Of a DNA stretch of 64,000 nt, positions 57,156-64,000 are shown in pieces; the stretch's first letter is position 1, and each line of letters starts with the position of its first letter. The notes under the pieces were generated by a model. It was not told the origin of the DNA and searched no databases. It was given only the letters and a program-made list of their open reading frames with translations. The DNA is taken from positions 12,400,909-12,464,908 of the forward strand of contig NC_048317.1 in NCBI RefSeq assembly GCF_013100865.1. Reading direction: 5' to 3'. A program made the translations under genes and the position numbers. Source of the DNA: Trachemys scripta elegans. Lineage: Eukaryota > Chordata > Testudines > Emydidae.

Positions 57156-57892
57156 TATCGGGGGGTAGCTGTGTTAGTCTGTATCTACAAAAACAACAAG
57201 GAGTCTGGTGGCACCTTAAAGACTAACAGATTTATTTGGGCATAAGCTTTCGTGGGTAAAAACCTCACTTCTTCAGATGCAGAGAGTGAAAGTTACCGAT
57301 GCAGGCATTATATACTGACACATGGAGAGCAGGGAGTTACNNNNNNNNNNNNNNNNNNNNNNNNNNNNNNNNNNNNNNNNNNNNNNNNNNNNNNNNNNNN
57401 NNNNNNNNNNNNNNNNNNNNNNNNNNNNNNNNNNNNNNNNNNNNNNNNNNNNNNNNNNNNNNNNNNNNNNNNNNNNNNNNNNNNNNNNNNNNNNNNNNNN
57501 NNNNNNNNNNNNNNNNNNNNNNNNNNNNNNNNNNNNNNNNNNNNNNNNNNNNNNNNNNNNNNNNNNNNNNNNNNNNNNNNNNNNNNNNNNNNNNNNNNNN
57601 NNNNNNNNNNNNNNNNNNNNNNNNNNNNNNNNNNNNNNNNNNNNNNNNNNNNNNNNNNNNNNNNNNNNNNNNNNNNNNNNNNNNNNNNNNNNNNNNNNNN
57701 NNNNNNNNNNNNNNNNNNNNNNNNNNNNNNNNNNNNNNNNGTAACTCCCTGCTCTCCATGTGTCAGTATATAATGCCTGCATCGGTAACTTTCACTCTCT
57801 GCATCTGAAGAAGTGAGGTTTTTACCCACGAAAGCTTATGCCCAAATAAATCTGTTAGTCTTTAAGGTGCCACCAGACTCCTTGTTGTTTTT
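57156..57892. repeat. palindromic retroelement P5, with assembly gap at the centre
   Basis: The left arm runs from the complete head ('gggggtagctgtgttagtct') past 'ttcttcagatgcagagagtg' to 'gagcagggagttac'. The right arm (57741-57892) is its exact reverse complement as far as 'ttgttgttttt'. Exact 12-bp duplications aagaaatctaag lie at 57144-57155 and 57893-57904. It is the longest copy, extending at least 65 bases further into the family sequence than P1. The turn is hidden by 400 N. Confidence 0.93.
57341..57740. other. assembly gap (400 N)
   Basis: The gap lies exactly between two mirror-image arms that meet it with the same bases ('gggagttac' before, 'gtaactccc' after). Confidence 0.95.
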
Positions 57893-57904
57893 AAGAAATC
57901 TAAG

Positions 57905-59818
57905 GTGTTGTGGAACACTTTATTTTAAAGAGGAGAGGTTCATTTGGGCGGGGGGCATGCTTGTCCTGCCATAGATTACCGATGAAACTAGCCTCCCATT
58001 ATAACCTTATTTCCTGCCTCAGACTTCATTTGAGACATACCAGCTTCCCTGAAATTTCCCGGGCCGTGTTTAATCTCAGCATAATTTTTCAAAGATGTTA
58101 GAAAAAATACCAAATAGAATAAAAGGTTTTCAAACTTGCGGTCTCTTTCTTTTTAGTGAAATCAAAGGCTCTTTAGGGAGTATATTATGTGGAGTTTTTA
58201 TATTTCAAATTGAAGCCTAGTTTGTTTGTGATCCATTGTATTTGTTGTGCTTTCTCCATACTTTGCTTCACCTTAGTTTCATGCCATCGGCTGAACGTGT
58301 GGATAAAAATGAGCTCTTTGTGATTGTTTATAGCTGTTGTCCATTATAACATGGTATATTTCTCACTTGTTGCGCTGCTTTGATGAATAGGAAGATAACT
58401 TAAAGCTGCAAAGAGCTATGGAATGCAGTGTCGACAGGAGTTATCTTTGTCCATCAGATGGATTAGATAGGAATGCTTGTGGTTTCTAGTTAATCCAGAT
58501 AATATTATTAAAATTTGTCTTTACATTCTATCAGTTGTTTACACTTGTATTCTGTTTACTATGAACTGTTACTTGCATGACACAACTATTGGTATGTGTG
58601 TGAAAATCAAATATTGTTAACTTTTGTGTGCGGACACAAGTCTGTTAATTTTATGAAGCAGTTCTAGATTGGGGCGAGATTCTGTTTTAATTTGATGTGC
58701 TCTTGAGGACATGCTCCTACAGGATTTTGCTGGGATTTTGATATACCGCTTTTATGGTAAATCCCTATGTAATCCTGTTAGTCATTTTACCTTTTAAAAT
58801 ACATTTTACACAGAGCAAACATATCCAACATTATAATTTTATGTGTAATTTGCATTGTTCTATATTGCACAGTGACTTGTTTAATTTTTATATCTGCTCT
58901 GATGAAGGACATGAAACATTTTGCTTACTTTGAGCATCTCTCCTTTCTGTCATCACTCACGTATAGTGAAAGCATAATCACTGCAGCAAGCTTACAACCT
59001 GCAGGGTGCTTCTGATATTAAGAGTTAAGTGACAGTAGGCAATAATCTGTCTGCATCACGTGATGTTGTGTACTCTTCCTCCCACGCATGTATATTTGAA
59101 GAGTGGTTTCTCCCATCTGTTGTTGGAGATGAGTGCCTTGTGATGTCACTTTTTTTAAATCCCCAAAGCTTTCTGGCAGATTCAACACTTGAACTAACAG
59201 TTCTCCTTCTGAATGGAAGAAAATCTGCACCGGTATGTGTAGACGTTCCCGTGGATTGCCCATTCTCCTGAAATCATAAAGTGCCTTTTGAGAGTTCAGG
59301 GAACCAAAATGTTTTTTTGCATTACATTCAAGCCGATTGAGGAGTTGTGACCCATATAATTCAAAATGACATTCAAACAATGCAGCAAGGACTACTAGGT
59401 AAAATTTGGGCTATTAATTTAGTAGTCAATTCTAGAAAAACAGTTCCAATAATCTTTCTGGCCATCAGCTTGTTTAGGCTTAGTGTTACCATTTTGTATG
59501 TCTTCTATTGTCGTTGTCTTTAACTGTTCTTTTAGATAACAGTAGAATAAAGTTCCCCAGTATTCTGACCTCATGTAGCTCACTGAGACATGGGAGAGCA
59601 GCGCTTTAGGAAGGAGGTGGACTGACTGATTTAGAGTGGCTAGATAATCTCAAATTGTGGTATATTGGCATCTTATATTAATTTTTTTATGTATTGTACA
59701 CAAAGCTGCTAAAGAACATTATTAAGGTTGCAAAGTCAAGGAATCAAAAGTAGGTTATGCCATAATTGCAGTTGTCCGTGCAACCTTAATTCAGTCTTCC
59801 TGTGTGTATGCATTATAT
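57905..59818. other. non-coding stretch, nothing recognised
   Basis: AT-rich, with no repeat or exon that I can name. Confidence 0.45.
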
Positions 59819-60128
59819 CAGGGGTAGGCAACCTATGGCACGCGTGCCGAAGGCGGCACGCAAGCTGATTTTCAGTGGCACGCACGCTGCCCAGGTCCTG
59901 GCCACCGGTCTGGGGGGCTCTGAATTTAATTTAATTTTAAATGAAGCTTCTTAAACATTTAAAAAACCTTATTTACTTTACATACAACAATAGTTTAGTT
60001 ATATATTATAGACTTATAGAAAGAGACCTTCTAAAAATGTTAAAATGTATTACTGGCACACGAAACCTTAAATTAGAGTGAATAAATGAAGATTCGGCAC
60101 ACCACTTCTGAAAGGTTGCTGACCCCTG
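59819..60128. mobile_element. hAT-type MITE copy 3 (CAGGGGTAGGCAACC ends)
   Basis: Reverse-oriented relative to 6658-6968. Ends CAGGGGTAGGCAACC and GGTTGCTGACCCCTG. Flanks cattatat (59811-59818) and cattgtat (60129-60136) match at 7 of 8. Intact and non-coding. Confidence 0.9.
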
Positions 60129-60319
60129 CATTGTATGTTCTTAATTGCATGATAACTTGCTATTTTTTTCCACAAAACTCCTGCTTCATTCAGTGCACAG
60201 GAATGACCTGTCCCAGGGATGAATCAAAGCTGTGTAGAGAAGACAACTTGTCTGTACAACTTCTGCTTTATTTATGTTCCAGAAGTTGGAATGTGTGTAG
60301 CAAACGAGGCAGGGGATTG

Positions 60320-60780
60320 CAGGACGAGAAAGGATGGTCTTGTGGTTAAGGCAGTTGAATGGTGCCTGCCCTGCAGATTCTATCCCTGCCTGCCTCTGCA
60401 TTCCTATGTGATGATGGGCAAGTCGCGTAGTGGCCACCTCTAAAAAGTTTGGTTTTTTTGCATTTGCCTCATTTTCTGGGTGTCTGACTTGAAACTCTAT
60501 GGTGTGATTTTTCAGAAGTGCTGAGAATGTGCAGCTGTAGGCAATGCAAGCAGTGTTTTGGACCTATGAATTGCCATATAATGGTACATACTCTGAAAAA
60601 TCAAGTCGTAGGTATCTCAAACTGGGCACCCCAAATTAGTGGATACTTTTGACCTTAATCACGCTGTGTTTCAGTTCCCTGTCTTTAAAATGGGGATAAT
60701 ATTAATTTCACAGGGGTTTTGTGAAGATTAATGTTTGAAATATTTGGATACTATATTGATTGCCATAAAAAGCCCTTGAG
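60320..60780 (+). repeat. MIR-like ancient SINE split by another old repeat (probable)
   Basis: The left part (60320-60482) has 'ggtcttgtggttaaggcagt' and 'gatgatgggcaagtcgcgta'. The right part (60651-60780) has 'gtttcagttccctgtcttta' and 'aaatggggataatattaatt'. Together they are in MIR order. The stretch 60483-60650 is the 'gtgctgag' repeat also seen at 31.1 kb, so one old element seems to have landed in another. Confidence 0.5.
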
Positions 60781-61183
60781 GAAACTTAATAATTTTGTCA
60801 CGAGAACAGGGTTTGAGTAGTAGGCAGTAAATAAGACATAGGGCCACATATTGACCCATGACATAAAATATGTAATAGCTGCTCACTCAGTGAGCACTGT
60901 TCATGCTGTGCACTGAATGAGACAGGATTCCTGTGGTGAAAAACTAGTATGTGATCATGTCCCATTTCTCCCCTTCCCTGGGGCTCCGATCTCAGTCTCT
61001 TCCCTCCTTGGCTCCTGGTTTCTATGCCCAGCTAGTCTCAATCTCCTTTACCCCCGGCTTCCAGTCCAGTTTCCCTTTTGCTCTCCTGCCCTACTAACCT
61101 TCAGTCTGTCTTCTTTTTGTACCATCCAGCTCTTGTCTATGCATTCAAATCAATCAGCCTCCTCCGTGCTCCCTGGGCCCAGT
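60781..61183. other. non-coding stretch, nothing recognised
   Basis: A CT-rich segment lies at 60960-61130. No exon recognised. Confidence 0.45.
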
Positions 61184-61460
61184 GGGTATGTCTACACTGC
61201 AGTCAGATACCCATGGCTGGCCTGTGCAAGCTGACTTTGTGTTTGCTGGGCTTGGCCTAAGGAGCTGTTTAATTATGGTGTAGACGTTTGGGCTCGGGTT
61301 GGAACCTGGTCTTTAGGACTTTGCATGGTGGGAGAGTCCCAGAGCCTGGGCTGCATCCTGAAACTGAATCACAATTAAACAACCACAGTTACGTTAGCCT
61401 TAGCCTGAGCTGAGTCACCTGGGCCAGTTTGGGTTTTTAATTGCAGTGTAGGCAAACCTG
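61184..61460. mobile_element. MITE (GGGTATGTCTACACTGCA ends)
   Basis: Left end 'gggtatgtctacactgcagt' and right end 'attgcagtgtaggcaaacct' form an inverted repeat. A decayed relative ends at 24290. Interior 'aaggagctgtttaattatgg' is shared with it. No transposase. Confidence 0.65.
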
Positions 61461-62464
61461 GTATATGCTTCAGATTAGAGCATGCTCAGCACAGACAGAA
61501 TTTTTGGGGAATTAAAGCTGCAAGTGTTTTATAACTTGGCCAAATGTGGGTGGATTTTTCACCATGATGGCAAAAGGCATATCCCCAACACACACGACAC
61601 TCTGTTGCGAAACCTCATGTCTCTGCTCCATAGCGTGGGGTCTCTAAAACGTCTCAGTGAAAAGATTGTCAGCATATTTTTTTTTTTTTTTTAAACAGGC
61701 ACAAAACAATATATCTTTTCACAAGCCTCGTTCTCTGAAATGGCTGAACCATTTTGATAGACATTTTTCAAAAATAAAAAAAGTCTGTCAGACATACACT
61801 GTGTGAAATTTCAGCCCAAATGTATCTTTATGCTGATATGCTACTTTGTTTTCATACACCCACATAATGCTGTATGTAGGTATGCACATTAAGGTGAGTA
61901 GACATTTCATAATAAAAATATGCCAGAGCTCTAGGGAGTGCATTATAAGGTTTAGGGAAGGGAAAACTGAAAATAGGGAGAGAAAATACGGTAAGTGAAT
62001 TGTTTAATTTTAGTGTGTGTGTGTGTTTTGAGTTCAGATATGGATCCCATTTGTTTTGGTAAACAAAAGAAACTCCATAATAAAATATCTTGTCTATTTT
62101 GAATTCCTCCCATGCCACTCTGAAAAACTGTAGGAGGCAACTTTTTGCCCTACATCCAGGATAAAATTGAAATTCAAGCTCTGATAGTGGAATGCTTCCA
62201 GCATTTGCTAGGGGTATGCTAGAAATGGTTATGTTCCCGCATGTAGTCTCCCTTTCCTTTTCTTCTTGCTTGCAGCATGTATTCTTACATTTGTTGATGG
62301 AAGGTGGAAAGAAGTACTTTACAGTGATACTGCAATTAGCAGACTCCCCTCCTCCATTTTCACCTCTAATTTTTCACTTCCTAAATTGATGGAATTAAGG
62401 AAGGTGGTTAATGTTTCTTATTTGTATTCTTGCTTTTATATTTTAACTGCCAATTTAAAAGTAG
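61461..62464. other. non-coding stretch, nothing recognised
   Basis: T run at about 61677-61693 and a GT repeat near 62014. No exon recognised. Confidence 0.45.
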
Positions 62465-62635
62465 AGAGACAAGGTGGATGAGGTAATATCTTTTACTGGA
62501 CCAACTTCTGTTGCTGAGGGACAAGCTTTAGAGTTTATACAGGTATGTGTAAAACCAAAAGCTTGTCTCTCTCACCAAAAGAAGTTGGTCCAATAATAGA
62601 TAGTACCTCACGCATCTTGTCTTTCTAATATCCTA
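62465..62635. repeat. folded-back interspersed repeat, second family
   Basis: The left arm 'gagacaaggtggatgaggta', 'actggaccaacttctgttgc', 'gggacaagcttta' and the right arm 'aaaagcttgtctctctcacc', 'gaagttggtccaata', 'acctcacgcatcttgtcttt' are reverse complements with several mismatches. The loop is about 30 bases. Not related in sequence to the P family except for a shared 'aagcttt' block. Confidence 0.75.
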
Positions 62636-64000
62636 GGAGAGAGAGAGCTATGACAACATTGCATATAATAATTTGAAAGTAAACATATATAGCAAGAAAC
62701 TAGGACGGGACTTTGCAAATAAACCCATAGATAATCTACTGTTAGACTACATAAAATGAAAATGTGCATTTCCTATTTGGGGCTTGAAATGTTTTTCACC
62801 TACATACTAGCCAGAAGCTGAGAGGACATTTTGAGGGGAGGAGCTCAGCTGTTAAAAGCATTGCTGAGATTTTTTTACTTGGTTGCTGTGGTGGGGGTTT
62901 ACTTTTTTCATATAAGCTCTTGGGTAGTTAAATGTAAAAGCCACAACATTCTGCTGGAGAGGACTCATAAGGAAAGATTAAGGCTTAAATGTGTGTAGCC
63001 TGTCTCACAAATGATTAAAATGAGGACATGACTCTACAGCACTTCACAGTGTGCTGAGATGTCAGGCTTTGACACTCCTGAGGCAGCTCTAGGTCTCAAA
63101 TTCTCAGATTCCTCAGTACTCTTTGCTGTCAGTGGGGTTTTTAAAACAAAGTCTTGTAGTCTAGAGGTGTTGTATAGACCAGTGCTTTTGCTTCCTCCAA
63201 CTTCCAGTCCTAGCTGGAGAAAGATTCTGTTCTTCCCAAGCTTGTCGCTACCTCTTCTATTGCTGCTGCCTAAGAAGCCCAACTGGAGGGGCTCTCCCTT
63301 CATAATTGGCAGTCTAGGTAATTTCTTTGGGACAAATCTTCCTTGTTCCGACTGCAGGCTTTTACGCCCTTTCATACCTGAGAAGAGGCTTGTCTATGAA
63401 ACTATATTGCATTCAAGCATGATTGTGAAGATCAGAGTTACTGATGCTGTATTGATCACAAATGATTGATTAGCTAACTCGATTCTTTGCAGCTGTTTTG
63501 TGTTCCAAAAATTTTGTAGGTGAGCCCCTTGTCAGGCAAAGAGAGTATGAGATATATAAATAAATCAGGTGAGAACATCAGAGCGGGAGAACTATTTAGT
63601 GTGGAGCAAGGAGGTTTAACCAGGAGTAATGGGATAAAATTAAGAAAGGAAAATATCCCTGACAGGCTGTAGAATGGCTTACTAGTCGTAGGAATGGAAG
63701 CCCCAGTTTAGACTAGATTGTACATCACTAGAAAAATATACTGTATGGAGTACTGTGTTTGGGCTGGATATCTTAAGTGTTGTTGTCGTCGTCCCCCGCC
63801 CCCCCACCTACTCCCCTGCCTTCTAACTTTAGTAGTCTTTTTGGCACCATCTTAAGAAGTGTTTAAAAAACAAACAAAAACTCCAGGTGGATACCTTATT
63901 ACTTTGGCCCTCCCCCTCGAGTTCTTGTTACTTGTGTATTGCTGCTTATGTTATTTCCTCACTTTATATCCAACTGCCCGTCTTTTTTTTTTTTTTTTTT
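62636..64000. other. non-coding stretch, no gene recognised
   Basis: The frame 63059-63469 (136 codons) overlaps a minus frame and matches nothing known to me. The window ends in a T run. Confidence 0.45.

Noticed and set aside
57252..57829. Mirror-image open frames of identical length on both strands
   Set aside because: A consequence of the palindrome and the N gap, not paired genes.

Overview
This is vertebrate nuclear DNA, most likely from a turtle or another non-avian sauropsid. It carries a tRNA-headed SINE whose tail matches a CR1 LINE, CR1 and L2 fossils, many short hAT and Tc1/mariner-type non-autonomous transposons, and MIR-like ancient SINEs. Nothing looks bacterial or viral in layout. 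Most of the window is intronic or intergenic. Only one protein-coding exon is recognised with certainty.

Layout. 1-627 is the end of an intron. 628-939 is the terminal coding exon of a CCN-family secreted matricellular protein: the C-terminal cystine-knot domain and stop codon, + strand. A 3'UTR of up to about 2.1 kb follows, with two candidate poly(A) signals (1270 and 3041). A 42-bp minisatellite lies at 3.2 kb. The stretch 3.5-20.6 kb is non-coding and rich in transposons. A CpG-rich promoter with two cAMP-response elements and a CCAAT box lies at 20.8-21.1 kb. It is followed by a probable non-coding first exon ending in a good splice donor (21094/21095) and a GC-rich 38-39-bp minisatellite. 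From 21.4 to 54.5 kb there is no recognisable coding exon, only interspersed repeats. A second GC-rich CCAAT promoter lies at 54.7-55.06 kb, directly beside an assembly gap and a 51-base G run. From 55.4 kb to the end there are again only repeats and unassigned sequence. The two CpG promoters probably belong to one or two genes whose coding exons lie outside the window.

The most unusual signal is a repeat family present as near-perfect palindromes. Five copies (24.6, 28.05, 33.97, 47.95 and 57.16 kb) are inverted duplications of the same element. Each is flanked by an exact target-site duplication of 11 to 14 bp, and each turns around at a different internal point. Two of the three N-gaps sit exactly at palindrome centres; for one, the flanks overlap by 20 bp and the gap may not exist. 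The variable duplication length argues for insertion by reverse transcription rather than by a cut-and-paste transposase. The part nearest the turn-around resembles a hammerhead-ribozyme core on the reverse-complement strand, although with defects. A Penelope-like origin is a testable guess. A second, unrelated-looking element at 62.47 kb is also folded back.

Family names are given from pattern recognition without database searches. Repeat boundaries are exact only where a target-site duplication is quoted.
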